A DNA stretch of 47,810 bases, taken from Bryobacteraceae bacterium. Its GTDB lineage: Bacteria; Acidobacteriota; Terriglobia; Bryobacterales; Bryobacteraceae. The notes beneath the pieces were generated by a model. The model worked only from the letters and a program-made list of their open reading frames with translations. It was not told the DNA's origin and searched no databases. The first letter of the stretch is position 1, and every line of letters begins with the position of its first letter. The position numbers were made by a program, and so were the translations under genes. Of the stretch, positions 14,932 to 22,859 are shown piece by piece. The stretch lies in NCBI GenBank assembly GCA_025055455.1, contig JANWXD010000029.1, positions 1 through 47,810 of the forward strand, in the 5' to 3' direction.

Positions 14932-15042
14932 TAGCAGGCGCGCAACCTATGGGTTTCCCTGAGTGGCGACGTCCGCCCCTCCGCTCGGTCGGCGCGGCGG
15001 CTCGAAAAGGCGCGGAGCGGCGCTCGGGACGTTCGCCGGCTT

Positions 15043-15432
15043 TCACCTCGGTCGGCAGTCGGCGCAGAGGCCGTACGGTGTCAGCTCGTGCCGAAGCACT
15101 TGAAACCTGGGTTTGCCGAAGCTTTGGATTGCGGGCAAGCAGCGGTCCACTTCAAAGACGCGCCTGCGGCGGTCACACTGGAAGTGGTGGTGATGGTTTT
15201 TCCCGGCAGCCTCATACAGGACTGCTCCGCCCGGCAGGTGTACAGCCACCAAGCTCCGGTCTTCCACCATCGACTTCAAGTTGCGATAGTCCGTGGCAAT
15301 CCCCAGCCGCCGGACCTGACGTTGAGCCGAGCGGAGGATCTCACGTGGGGAGAGCGACCGGTCGACCTGGTGGAACAGACTACGGATGGCGGCCCGCTGA
15401 CGGGTATTGCGTTGCGCCGTTCGTAGCTCCAC
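15043..15432 (-). CDS. Fur family transcriptional regulator
   Basis: A 129-residue regulator with a winged-helix N-terminal half (RQRAAIRSLFHQVDRSLSPREIL, IATDYRNLKSMVED) and a metal-binding C-terminal half (GKNHHHHFQCDRRRRVFEV, and LCADCRPR at the end). Fur-family dimers sense Fe, Zn, Mn or peroxide and repress target operons. The first CxxC of the structural zinc site is incomplete (QCDRR), while the C-terminal CADC is kept. The GTG start at 15432 gives the normal family length. Divergent or nearby targets could be the IscU/DsrE pair or the superoxide dismutase, but no Fur box was recognised. Confidence 0.85.
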   Translation of the reverse strand: MELRTAQRNTRQRAAIRSLFHQVDRSLSPREILRSAQRQVRRLGIATDYRNLKSMVEDRSLVAVHLPGGAVLYEAAGKNHHHHFQCDRRRRVFEVDRCLPAIQSFGKPRFQVLRHELTPYGLCADCRPR

Positions 15433-15637
15433 TTCTTCAGGATGCCAAGGGTTCCCCCGGCGTGCAACCGCTAGTGCGGGCGAAGGTTACGAACCGGCAC
15501 GCCTGCCAGTCTTGGGGAGCGGAGACGCGGGCGGGCTGCCGTTTGCGGGGCCTTCCACCCTGGGAACGGCCGAGACATTTGGACTTGGAGCGCACTGATC
15601 TGAAGTGCATGCGGGACCAAGGGAGATCCAGGCGGCG

Positions 15638-15790
15638 TCAGAACGTCAACCGCAAGCCCAGTTGGATCTGTCGTGGGTTGAATCCGCGCCGCATGGTCGC
15701 GACCTTCCGAAGCGGGTGTCCGTCAACACGTAGAGGGGCGCTGCAAAATTCCCGTGGCCTGAGGTTTTCGGGGAACGCAGCGCTCGCCAG
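15638..15790 (-). pseudogene. TonB-dependent receptor C-terminus relic
   Basis: The minus frame ends RRGFNPRQIQLGLRLTF and a stop, the closing beta-strand typical of acidobacterial TonB-dependent receptors. Just upstream, the neighbouring frame reads TDTRFG, so the two parts join across a frameshift near RKVATM. Only about 50 residues remain of a protein that is usually around 1000 residues long. Confidence 0.4.
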
Positions 15791-15949
15791 GGTCGAGGCG
15801 ATGGCGCCCACGAGTGCGGAGGGCACAATCAGGAGTGCGAGCCCCGCCGCGACACCCCGGGCCTTGCCGGCAGCTAAGCTGCTGGGGGGTACACTGGCGC
15901 TCAACACCAGGCGTATGACGCCTTGCTCGTGTTCCCGGAGAAACCTCTT

Positions 15950-16115
15950 TGCCTTTCAGCCCTCCGCCGACAGCACGCTGGCTGAACACTTCGCTCCTTT
16001 TACGGCGGCCGTGGTGCTTCAGGTCTTGCTGCCCCCGGTCCTCATCGCGCTGGCTTTTTCCGTTTCGCTGGAGGCCCCAGGCGAACGGCGTTCCGGCCCG
16101 GGCTCGGTGGGGTAA
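15950..16115 (+). pseudogene. ABC-2 type permease fragment
   Basis: The frame reads FAFQPSADSTLAEHFAPF, TAAVVLQVLLPPVLIALAF and SVSLEAPGERR before a stop. This resembles the periplasmic and second-helix part of ABC-2 permeases, in which GEREQGTLR would normally follow. Only this piece is left, and it breaks at the GER motif. Confidence 0.4.
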
Positions 16116-16200
16116 CGAGTGCGACCGGAACTTCAGGGCCCACGCTGCAATGCTTGCGCCCGGCTGGCGGTGCGCGTTGGCCTTCGGCGGGCTTGTCCTT

Positions 16201-16222
16201 TTTACGCCGTGTTTACGCCGTG
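16201..16222. repeat. Perfect tandem 11-bp duplication over the SOD stop codon
   Basis: TTTACGCCGTG occurs twice back to back (16201-16211 and 16212-16222). The TAA of the superoxide dismutase gene lies in the second copy; the first copy supplies a further TAA just downstream. Confidence 0.7.
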
Positions 16223-16911
16223 AGTTTACGGTAGCGCTCGGAGACGAAATCCCAGTGGATCACGTTCCACCAGGCGGCGACGTAATCTGCTCGCCGATTT
16301 TGATACTTGAGGTAGTAGGCGTGCTCCCAGACGTCGATGCCGAGCACGGGGGTATTGCCTTTCATCCAAGGGTTATCCTGATTGGGCGACGTCTCGATGA
16401 TCAGCTCTTTAGCCGGAGTGAGGCTCAGCCAGGCCCAGCCGCTGCCGAACACACCCAGGGCCGCCTTGGTGAGCTGATCTTGGAATGAAGCGAAGCTGCC
16501 GAATTTGCGGTCGATGGCTTTGGCCAATTCCCCGACCGGCTTGCCGCCTGGGTTCTTCCTCATGATTTCCCAGAACAGCGAGTGGTTGATGTGACCGCCG
16601 CCATTGTTGCGTACGGCGGTCCGCACGTCTTCGGGCACCGCGTTGAGGTCGCGCATGAGCTCCTCGATCGACTTGTTGGCCAGTGTAGGATGTTTGGCCA
16701 CGGCCGCATTCAGGTTGTTGACGTAGGTCGCATGATGCCGGCCGTGATGGATTTGCATGGTCATGGCGTCGATGTAGGGCTCCAGGGCGTCGGCTGGGTA
16801 GGGTAGGGGAGGGAGGGTAAACGGGCCGGTGGGTCCGGTTTGCGCCCGGGCTACGCTAGACAGAGCGGCAGGCACGGCGGTGAGTGTCCGAATCCAATCA
16901 CGTCGGGTCAT
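16213..16911 (-). CDS. Superoxide dismutase (Fe/Mn), exported
   Basis: A 232-residue Fe/Mn superoxide dismutase with an added N-terminal signal ([24 protein letters not shown], with a twin-arginine RR). The enzyme begins at [18 protein letters not shown]. Metal ligands are visible as His in [12 protein letters not shown] and HSLFW, and Asp/His in [20 protein letters not shown]. It converts superoxide to peroxide and oxygen outside the cytoplasm. It follows the exported aldo/keto reductase gene by 12 nt. A second, leaderless paralogue lies at 29519-30133. Confidence 0.93.
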   Translation of the reverse strand: MTRRDWIRTLTAVPAALSSVARAQTGPTGPFTLPPLPYPADALEPYIDAMTMQIHHGRHHATYVNNLNAAVAKHPTLANKSIEELMRDLNAVPEDVRTAVRNNGGGHINHSLFWEIMRKNPGGKPVGELAKAIDRKFGSFASFQDQLTKAALGVFGSGWAWLSLTPAKELIIETSPNQDNPWMKGNTPVLGIDVWEHAYYLKYQNRRADYVAAWWNVIHWDFVSERYRKLTA

Positions 16912-16923
16912 AGGCGTTCTCCT

Positions 16924-17793
16924 TCAGGCTCGCACGCTCGCAGCGGGGATCTTGGCGATCAGCGCTTCCAGTTCCTGGCGGCTCTCGCTGCCGATGGTGA
17001 AGCAGTCCACACAATCCAGCGCCAGCACGTATTGGAGACATTCATCCACGCGCTGGCGCAGGCGGCCCGCACCGAAGATTTTCATGCCGATGATCCCTTT
17101 GCCTGCCGCTTTCATCTCGCGGAGCACGGAGATCACGGTTCGCGGATCCGCGTCCATCGCGACGCCAGCGGGATTGATACGGGCCAGATCGACCTCGACC
17201 CACGGGGTGCGGGCGGCAGTTTTCAGTGCGCCCAGCGTGTGGCAGGAGACGCCGTGCGTGCGCACGATGCCTTTTTGGCGCGCCTCGGAGATCACGTTCA
17301 TGGCGCCCTGCTTGCGGCGCGGCCAGTCGTCGTCCATCATGCAGTGCAGCAGTAAGATATCGATGTAGTCCGTGCCGATTTCGCGTCGGAACCGGTCCAA
17401 ATCGGCGCGCATTTCCGCCTCGGTCGAGGCGTGGGTCTTGGTGAGAATGACCACCTTCTCTCGCGGCACGGTCTTCAGGGCCGCCTTCAGATGCGCATGC
17501 GTGCCGTACTGATCGGCCGAGTCCCAGAAGTTGATGCCTTGATCGTATGCGGCCCGCAGCAGATCCGCCAAGCCCCGAACGCCGAGCTTGCGGGTCTGGT
17601 TCGAGCTGCCTCCGACGCCGTTGGTTCCGGTCCCCATGGCCAAACGGCTCAAGGTAATCCCGGCGGGGCCCAGCTTGACGCGGTCGCTAGCATACTTCTT
17701 GACCGTGCCTGCGAACAACGGATAGGGGAATGAGTCGAGCAGTCCGGCGCCGACGGCGGCGCTGGCCGCGCAGCAAAACGTCCGACGGTTCAT
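16924..17793 (-). CDS. Aldo/keto reductase, twin-arginine exported
   Basis: A 289-residue TIM-barrel oxidoreductase with a MNRRTFCCAASAAVGAGLL twin-arginine leader. Catalytic tetrad residues can be placed in NFWDSADQYGTH (Asp, Tyr), VILTKTH (Lys) and ILLLHCMM (His). It reduces aldehydes or ketones with NAD(P)H; secreted members of this type occur in Acidobacteriota and Planctomycetes with unknown substrate. The start at 17793 has GGAGG 4 nt upstream. A -10-like TATGAT lies at 17860-17855 on the minus strand. Confidence 0.87.
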   Translation of the reverse strand: MNRRTFCCAASAAVGAGLLDSFPYPLFAGTVKKYASDRVKLGPAGITLSRLAMGTGTNGVGGSSNQTRKLGVRGLADLLRAAYDQGINFWDSADQYGTHAHLKAALKTVPREKVVILTKTHASTEAEMRADLDRFRREIGTDYIDILLLHCMMDDDWPRRKQGAMNVISEARQKGIVRTHGVSCHTLGALKTAARTPWVEVDLARINPAGVAMDADPRTVISVLREMKAAGKGIIGMKIFGAGRLRQRVDECLQYVLALDCVDCFTIGSESRQELEALIAKIPAASVRA

Positions 17794-17876
17794 GCGTCCT
17801 CCAACCGTAGGGATCCGACCGCACCGCATTCCGGGGGCGGCTGGATGCAAACTTATCATACTCGCCTTCACGCCCG

Positions 17877-18554
17877 CTAGCGGGCCCTCTTTGCGAAAGG
17901 CAAGTAGAGCAGGGCAAACACGGCCACGGCGAAGACCTCCCCGACGACGATATACACCGGCCAGGGCCCCATGTAGTCGAGCAACGACGGCGTTGGAGGT
18001 TTGCGGCAGAGAAACATGTAGTTGGTGCCGAACGCCACGTTGAACAGCCCGACCAATGTGGTGTAGCCGTTGAGGAGCAGAAAGGCCCGCCACCAGCACC
18101 CCGGCCGGGGACGGGCTAGGCCGGCGATCGCGAGGAACAGGACTGTGGCGACGACTCCGCCGTGGGCCACGAAAAAGTAGATTGTGGGGTAGGAAAACGT
18201 GGGCGCCCACAGCGCCGGGGTGATGAGCGCCATGGTGCTGCCGCCCAGCCCGGCAAAATAGGCCAGCTCGTAGCTCCAGGCGCTCCGGCGCAGAGCGGAG
18301 AGAACCGTCATCCAAAGGGCGAGGTCACACAGCTGCAGCGGCAAGCCTTCGGGGAACCGCCATCCTTCCGTGCGCAGCCGCCAGGCATACCAGATCAATT
18401 CGTTTCCGGCCAACAGGAGGCCGAGAGTGCGCGAGACGCGCTGAGCCGGCAATCGGCCGCGGCGAACGGATCGGGCCAGAAGCAGAGCGCTCGCGGGGGT
18501 CGCCGCGAGGATGGCCAGGTGAAGGGGACCGAACAACCGGAAGTCGGTCTGCAT
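17877..18554 (-). CDS. TIGR02206 (YwaF-like) membrane protein
   Basis: A 225-residue polytopic membrane protein with about six or seven helices. Conserved points of the family are visible: FRLFGPLHL at the start, ELIWYAWR, LPLQLCDLALWM, PTIYFFVAHG, and LFNVAFGTNYMFLCRKP followed by SLLDYMGPWPVYI. The function of this family is unknown. Its stop is 83 nt upstream of the aldo/keto reductase start, on the same strand. Confidence 0.83.
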   Translation of the reverse strand: MQTDFRLFGPLHLAILAATPASALLLARSVRRGRLPAQRVSRTLGLLLAGNELIWYAWRLRTEGWRFPEGLPLQLCDLALWMTVLSALRRSAWSYELAYFAGLGGSTMALITPALWAPTFSYPTIYFFVAHGGVVATVLFLAIAGLARPRPGCWWRAFLLLNGYTTLVGLFNVAFGTNYMFLCRKPPTPSLLDYMGPWPVYIVVGEVFAVAVFALLYLPFAKRAR

Positions 18555-18619
18555 GGTCCCACGCTAATGCAGGGCGATGGGCGCTGCCAAACGAGGGTTG
18601 TCCCGGGCGGGGGTTCGGG

Positions 18620-19798
18620 CTAGCTCAGGAATGCGTTCACCGTCGCGAGCAGGTCCGCACCGGAAACCGGTTTGGTCAGGAAGGCTTGCATGCCCGCGAC
18701 GGCACAGCGGTGACGGTATTCCTCGGTGGCGTTCGCGGTGACGGCTACCATCGGCACCTTGTCGTAGCCGGAGAGCCGCCGCAGTCGTTGGGCGGTTTCG
18801 ACGCCGTCCATCTCGGGCATTTGCAAGTCCAGCAGGACCAGATCGAAGCGGGCCGCGGCGGCCAGTTGCAGCGCCTCGAGTCCGCTGGCGGCGCACGTGA
18901 CCAGGTAGGAATGCCGCTCCAGCATGCGCGTGACGATTCGCTGGGCCACCATGTCGTCTTCAACGACGAGGATGCGGCGTAGCGGCCGAGCCGCCGCGCC
19001 CGAGTCCGTTTCGCTTTCGGCAATCGGGACCGCGGCTTGGAGCGGCAACTCCACGACGAAGGTCGAGCCTTGCCCGGGACGGCTGTCGACCCGCAAATGT
19101 CCGCCGAAGAGCTGCACGGTCTTGGAGACAATCGCGAGTCCCAGTCCGAGCCCGGCATAGCCGCGAGAAAAGCCGCACTCCAACGAACCGAAGACCTCGC
19201 AAATCGAATCCAGCTTTTCCTCAGGAATTCCGACGCCGGTGTCCGTGACGGCGATCTCCAGGCCGAATCGCGGCGGTTGGCGCCAGCCGACCCGTGCGCT
19301 CACCGAGAGCCGTCCGCGGTGGGTGAACTTGATGGCGTTGTCCAGAAGGTGACTTAGGATCTGCCGGATGCGGGAGGGATCGCCGACGGCGATCGGGGGC
19401 AAGTCGCCGTCCAGCGCCAACTCCCAGGCGAGGCCCTTGGCCTCGGCCCGCTCCTGGTAGGGCTTCACCGCGGCCTCCAAGGCCCCACGCAGGTCAAACT
19501 CGGTCTCTTCCAGGGAAACCGTGCCGGCGGCCAGCTCCGAGTAGTCCAGCACACGGTTCAACAGGCTCAGCAAATTCTCCGCGCACAGCCGGATGGCGTC
19601 CAGATATTCCTTTTGTTCCTCCGTCAATTCGGTCTCGAACAGCAGCTCGGCCATACCCAAAATGCCGGCTAGGGGCGTGCGGAACTCGTGGTTGACCCGG
19701 GCGAGGAAATGGGCCTGGAGCCGCCGGAGGTCACTGCTGAGGAGGGAGGCGCCTCCCGGTGGAGCCTCGGCATCTCCGGCCGCTGGGGCGACAATCAC
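18620..19798 (-). CDS. Hybrid histidine kinase without sensor domain (HisKA-HATPase-REC)
   Basis: A 392-residue cytoplasmic protein. The phospho-accepting His lies near residue 37 (VNHEFRTPLAGILGMAELL), the ATPase domain has DNAIKFTHRGR, VTDTGVGIPEEKL and GLGLGLAIV, and the receiver domain ILVVEDD to FLTKP has its Asp near residue 324 (LLDLQMPEMDG). No PAS, GAF, HAMP or membrane segment precedes the kinase core. The GTG start at 19798 has no good ribosome binding site. The PilZ gene upstream is in the same reading frame, separated by its TGA and 19 sense codons, so the PilZ protein is a candidate input. Confidence 0.9.
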   Translation of the reverse strand: MIVAPAAGDAEAPPGGASLLSSDLRRLQAHFLARVNHEFRTPLAGILGMAELLFETELTEEQKEYLDAIRLCAENLLSLLNRVLDYSELAAGTVSLEETEFDLRGALEAAVKPYQERAEAKGLAWELALDGDLPPIAVGDPSRIRQILSHLLDNAIKFTHRGRLSVSARVGWRQPPRFGLEIAVTDTGVGIPEEKLDSICEVFGSLECGFSRGYAGLGLGLAIVSKTVQLFGGHLRVDSRPGQGSTFVVELPLQAAVPIAESETDSGAAARPLRRILVVEDDMVAQRIVTRMLERHSYLVTCAASGLEALQLAAAARFDLVLLDLQMPEMDGVETAQRLRRLSGYDKVPMVAVTANATEEYRHRCAVAGMQAFLTKPVSGADLLATVNAFLS

Positions 19799-19855
19799 AA
19801 CTGCTATATCGGCGCAATTCGGCTCCAGCCTTAGCCGGCGCCGGGGCGGCCGAGG

Positions 19856-20224
19856 TCAGCGCAGGAACTCCGAGGGGGCGTCGGGATAGGGGAGGCTGGT
19901 ACGTTGACGGAACTCCATGCGCCGGACTCGCAGGGCGAGCACGGGACTTTCCCCTCGTTCCACTCGGATCACCACGCCCTCGCAGTGTAGGGACCGGTTG
20001 CGGTTTGCCGACTCGGCCAGTTCGACGTTGGCTTCGACGAGCTGGCCTGGCTCGGGCCCAACCCCGGCGGGCAGCGGCTTCAACAGCCGCACGAGCATGC
20101 CCGTGCGGCTGATGTTCAGGGTCACCGCGGCGAGGTCAGGAAAATCTCGAAACGGCGAGCGGAGGCGACAGGGAAAGGACAGGGCAAAGCGCCGTGCATG
20201 CCGACGATCGGTAGTTGACGCCAT
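19856..20224 (-). CDS. PilZ domain protein
   Basis: A 122-residue single PilZ domain. TTDRRHARRFALSFPCRL carries the Arg-rich N-terminal c-di-GMP motif and LNISRTGMLVRL is the NxSxxG strand, with a closing GVVIRVERGE and ALRVRRMEF. It probably binds c-di-GMP. The ATG at 20224 has AAGGAG 8 nt upstream; a GTG at 20233 lies inside this spacing. It runs directly, in the same frame, into the hybrid kinase gene. Confidence 0.85.
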   Translation of the reverse strand: MASTTDRRHARRFALSFPCRLRSPFRDFPDLAAVTLNISRTGMLVRLLKPLPAGVGPEPGQLVEANVELAESANRNRSLHCEGVVIRVERGESPVLALRVRRMEFRQRTSLPYPDAPSEFLR

Positions 20225-20330
20225 CACAGCCACTCCTTCTCGTTTTAGGCTGCCAACGGCCTCAATGTCGAGTCATCTTTCAGTCAACTCGCTCTAGGAA
20301 ATCAGGCCCAGTACTGTCGTCCAGAAGGCG

Positions 20331-22430
20331 CTATTCCTCTTCTTCCTCGACGCCCGCCTTCGCCGCTCGAGCCGCGGCGATAATCTTCTCCGCCTGGGCT
20401 TGCGGAACGAAATCGTAGTGGGAGAACTCCATCGTGAAGGAGCCGCGGCCCTGGGTCATCGAGATGAGATCACTCTGATACGTGAGCATCTCCGCCATGG
20501 GCACTTGAGCGCGGATGATTTGCATGTTACCGCGCGTGTCCATGCCGGTAATCCGCCCGCGGCGGCCGTTGAGATCGCCCATCAAATCTCCGGCGAATTC
20601 CACCGGCGCCTGCACCTCCACGTTCATAATGGGCTCGAGCAAGGCGGGCTTGGCCTGTTCCATGGCTGCGCGGAAGGCTTTTCGGGCGGCGAGCTTGAAG
20701 GATAGCTCCGAGGAGTCCACCTCGTGGTAGGCGCCGTCGTAGAGGATCACGCGGAAGTCCACGACGGGGTAACCCGCCAGGTAACCCTCCTCGGCGGCTT
20801 CCAGAATTCCTTTCTCCACGGCCGGAATGTACTGTTTGGGAATTGCGCCGCCGAAGATTTGATTGACGAACTCGAAGTTCGCGCCGCGGGGCAGGGGCTC
20901 CATGCGGATGCGGCAGTCGCCGAACTGGCCGTGGCCTCCGGTCTGCTTTTTGTGGCGGCCTTGCACGTCTGCAGTGCCGCGGATGGTCTCCCGGTAGGGG
21001 ATTTTGGGCGCCTTCAGCGTGACGTCCACCCCGTAGCGGTTTTTCAGCTTGCTGACGGCGATTTCGATGTGCTGTTGGCCTGTGCCGGCCAGCAGAAATT
21101 CCTTTGTCTGCGGATCGCGGTAGAAGCGCAGGGAGGAGTCTTCTTCGAGGATGCGCTGGATGGCGGAGCCCATCCGGTCCTCGTCTTGACGCGTCTTGGC
21201 CTCGATGGCGAACGCGATAGAAGGCTCCGGCAGCTTGACCTTGGGATACGTGATGGGCGCCGCTTTGTCGGACAGCGTATCGCCCGTCAGGGTGTCCTTG
21301 AGCTTGGCTACGACCCCGATGTCGCCGGCGTGCAGTTCGGTGACGGGGCGGATTTCCTTGCCGAGGGGGCAGCCGATGTGCGACAACCGTTCGACGTTGC
21401 CCGAGCGGGTGTTCAGCAGGTTGGCGTCGTTTTTCAGGACGCCGGAAAAGACCTTGAAGTAGGAAACACGGCCCGCGAACGGGTCCGCCATCGTCTTGAA
21501 CACGAAGGCCGAAACCGGTTCGGAGTCGGCGATCGCGCGCGTCGCCGTCTGCCCGTCGGAAACCGTTCCCGTGACCGGCCCACGCTCGTTGGGAGGCGGA
21601 AAGAACTCCAGAGCGAAATCCAGCAGGAGGTCGGTGCCGATATTGCGCGTGGCCGACGCGCAGAGGACCGGGAACAGCCGGCTCTCCTTGACCGCCGCCC
21701 GCAGCCCGTCCACCAGATGCTCGAGCGGCAGCGTGCCCTTGTCGAAAAATTCCTCCATCAGCGCGTCGTTACCTTCCGCGATCATTTCCACCAGCGCTTC
21801 GTGGGCCTCGGCGGCAGCGCTCGAGAGGGCGGCCGGAATCTCGATCTCTCGGCCTCTGCCTGTCGGCTCCGGGCCATAGGTGTAGCATTTCATCCGGACC
21901 AGATCCACGATGCCGGAAAACTCACGTTCCGAACCGAGTGGAAGCTGCACCGGCACCGCCGCCCGCCCGAAGTTCTGATGGATGCTCTCGAGCGCCCGTT
22001 CGAAGCTGGACAGCTCCCGGTCGAGGCGGTTGACGACGAGGGCCCGCGGAAGATGGAACTGGTTGCAGAAGTGCCAGACCTTCTCGGTCTGGACTTCGAC
22101 GCCGGCGACGCCGTCGACGAGCACCAGCGCCGCGTCGGCGGCCACCAGCGCCGCCTGCGTGTCGTTCAGGAACAGATTGAAGCCCGGGGTGTCGAGCAAA
22201 TTGATCTTGTGTTTTTTCCACTCGGCAAAGGCGACGCCGGTAGAGATGGTGAGCTTTCGCTGCACTTCCTCCGGATCGAAGTCCGTGAGCGTGTTGCCCT
22301 CGTCGACGCTGGTGAGGCGGTTGGTGGCGCCCGTCAGGTACAAAATCCCGGCCGCCAGCGACGTCTTGCCGCAATGGCCGTGGCCCAACAACGCAACATT
22401 ACGGATCTCAGGACTTCCGTAAACCTTCAC
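20331..22430 (-). CDS. fusA2: Elongation factor G paralogue (EF-G2 type)
   Basis: A 699-residue translational GTPase. G1 reads GHGHCGKTS, G3 DTPG, and the G4-like motif is NRLD rather than NKxD. EF-G domains II-V follow (GHGQFGDCRIRM, DGAYHEVDSSELSF, EPIMNVEVQAP, GRRGRITGMD). The changed P-loop and the NRLD are typical of the second EF-G found in many bacteria, which may help translocation or stress responses more than bulk elongation. The C-terminus ends in five Glu. The GTG start has GGGAG 8 nt upstream. The leader may fold over that site (22440-22489). Confidence 0.9.
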   Translation of the reverse strand: MKVYGSPEIRNVALLGHGHCGKTSLAAGILYLTGATNRLTSVDEGNTLTDFDPEEVQRKLTISTGVAFAEWKKHKINLLDTPGFNLFLNDTQAALVAADAALVLVDGVAGVEVQTEKVWHFCNQFHLPRALVVNRLDRELSSFERALESIHQNFGRAAVPVQLPLGSEREFSGIVDLVRMKCYTYGPEPTGRGREIEIPAALSSAAAEAHEALVEMIAEGNDALMEEFFDKGTLPLEHLVDGLRAAVKESRLFPVLCASATRNIGTDLLLDFALEFFPPPNERGPVTGTVSDGQTATRAIADSEPVSAFVFKTMADPFAGRVSYFKVFSGVLKNDANLLNTRSGNVERLSHIGCPLGKEIRPVTELHAGDIGVVAKLKDTLTGDTLSDKAAPITYPKVKLPEPSIAFAIEAKTRQDEDRMGSAIQRILEEDSSLRFYRDPQTKEFLLAGTGQQHIEIAVSKLKNRYGVDVTLKAPKIPYRETIRGTADVQGRHKKQTGGHGQFGDCRIRMEPLPRGANFEFVNQIFGGAIPKQYIPAVEKGILEAAEEGYLAGYPVVDFRVILYDGAYHEVDSSELSFKLAARKAFRAAMEQAKPALLEPIMNVEVQAPVEFAGDLMGDLNGRRGRITGMDTRGNMQIIRAQVPMAEMLTYQSDLISMTQGRGSFTMEFSHYDFVPQAQAEKIIAAARAAKAGVEEEEE

Positions 22431-22439
22431 AAAGAGAAC

Positions 22440-22489
22440 TCCCCTGCTATGGCGGTATCGCGCGGAGCCAGCATCCGCTCAACAGGGGA
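22440..22489 (-). promoter_or_regulatory. Possible ribosome-binding-site-masking hairpin before the EF-G gene
   Basis: On the minus-strand RNA, TCCCCTG (22489-22483) can pair with CAGGGGA (22446-22440), which contains the Shine-Dalgarno GGGGA of the EF-G gene. The 36-nt loop holds a smaller 5-bp hairpin, GCGGA and TCCGC. The stem would hide the ribosome binding site. Confidence 0.4.
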
Positions 22490-22534
22490 TGGTAGCACAT
22501 CGGGCCGTGTGCGGAAGGCCTGCGCGGCTTGGGT

Positions 22535-22816
22535 CTAACCTTCGTCGCCAGCAGTGGTTCGGCAAGCGGCCACGCGGACGCGGGTTTGGCGGTCAATGAG
22601 CCGTCGGCTCCGCAGCCAGTCTTGGAGGCGCTCTGCGGCCTCTTCGGGCCTCACGGCCCGGCTCGCCTCGACCACACCGTCAGCGACGGGCAAAGTTTCG
22701 TCGAAAGCCCGATATCCTGTAAAGTCACGCAGGAAAAACTGCTCCAGCCATGCCTGAGGTACCGGCCGCTCACCCTGAGGGCTTTCCAGAACCAGCATGA
22801 GTCGGAGGGCAAACAT
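22535..22816 (-). CDS. Hypothetical small protein
   Basis: A 93-residue protein, MFALRLMLVLESPQGERPVPQ through LRSRRLIDRQTRVRVAAC. It is rich in Arg, Glu and Ala, has no evident signal peptide, and was not recognised. The open frame extends further upstream over the CpsD gene but composition changes there. A second possible start is at 22798. No ribosome binding site is clear for either. It lies 43 nt after the CpsD stop and may be the last gene of the polysaccharide export unit. Confidence 0.45.
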   Translation of the reverse strand: MFALRLMLVLESPQGERPVPQAWLEQFFLRDFTGYRAFDETLPVADGVVEASRAVRPEEAAERLQDWLRSRRLIDRQTRVRVAACRTTAGDEG

Positions 22817-22859
22817 GGCAGTTATTGGGGCGACCGCTTCGGCCGCACTGCACGGGTCG

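Larger units (their letters stand above)
15433..16212. other. Gene-poor stretch with relics
   Basis: No intact gene is supported across these ~780 bases. Two or three degraded fragments are visible: a TonB-receptor-like C terminus (minus), an ABC-2 permease-like segment (plus), and between them on the minus strand a weak FtsX-type permease-like piece (REHEQGVIRLVL ... VAAGLALLIVPSALVGAIA). A long plus-strand open frame from 14949 to 16115 covers Fur and the relics but shows no protein-like N terminus and is treated as spurious. Confidence 0.5.

Noticed and set aside
14949-16115. Long plus-strand open frame of 388 codons
   Set aside because: It runs antisense to the Fur gene and over relics, has no protein-like N terminus or signal, and only its last ~50 codons resemble a permease, which is better explained as a relic.
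20724-22538. Very long plus-strand open frame opposite the EF-G gene
   Set aside because: It is the antisense shadow of a GC-rich coding region; the minus-strand product has complete EF-G motifs.
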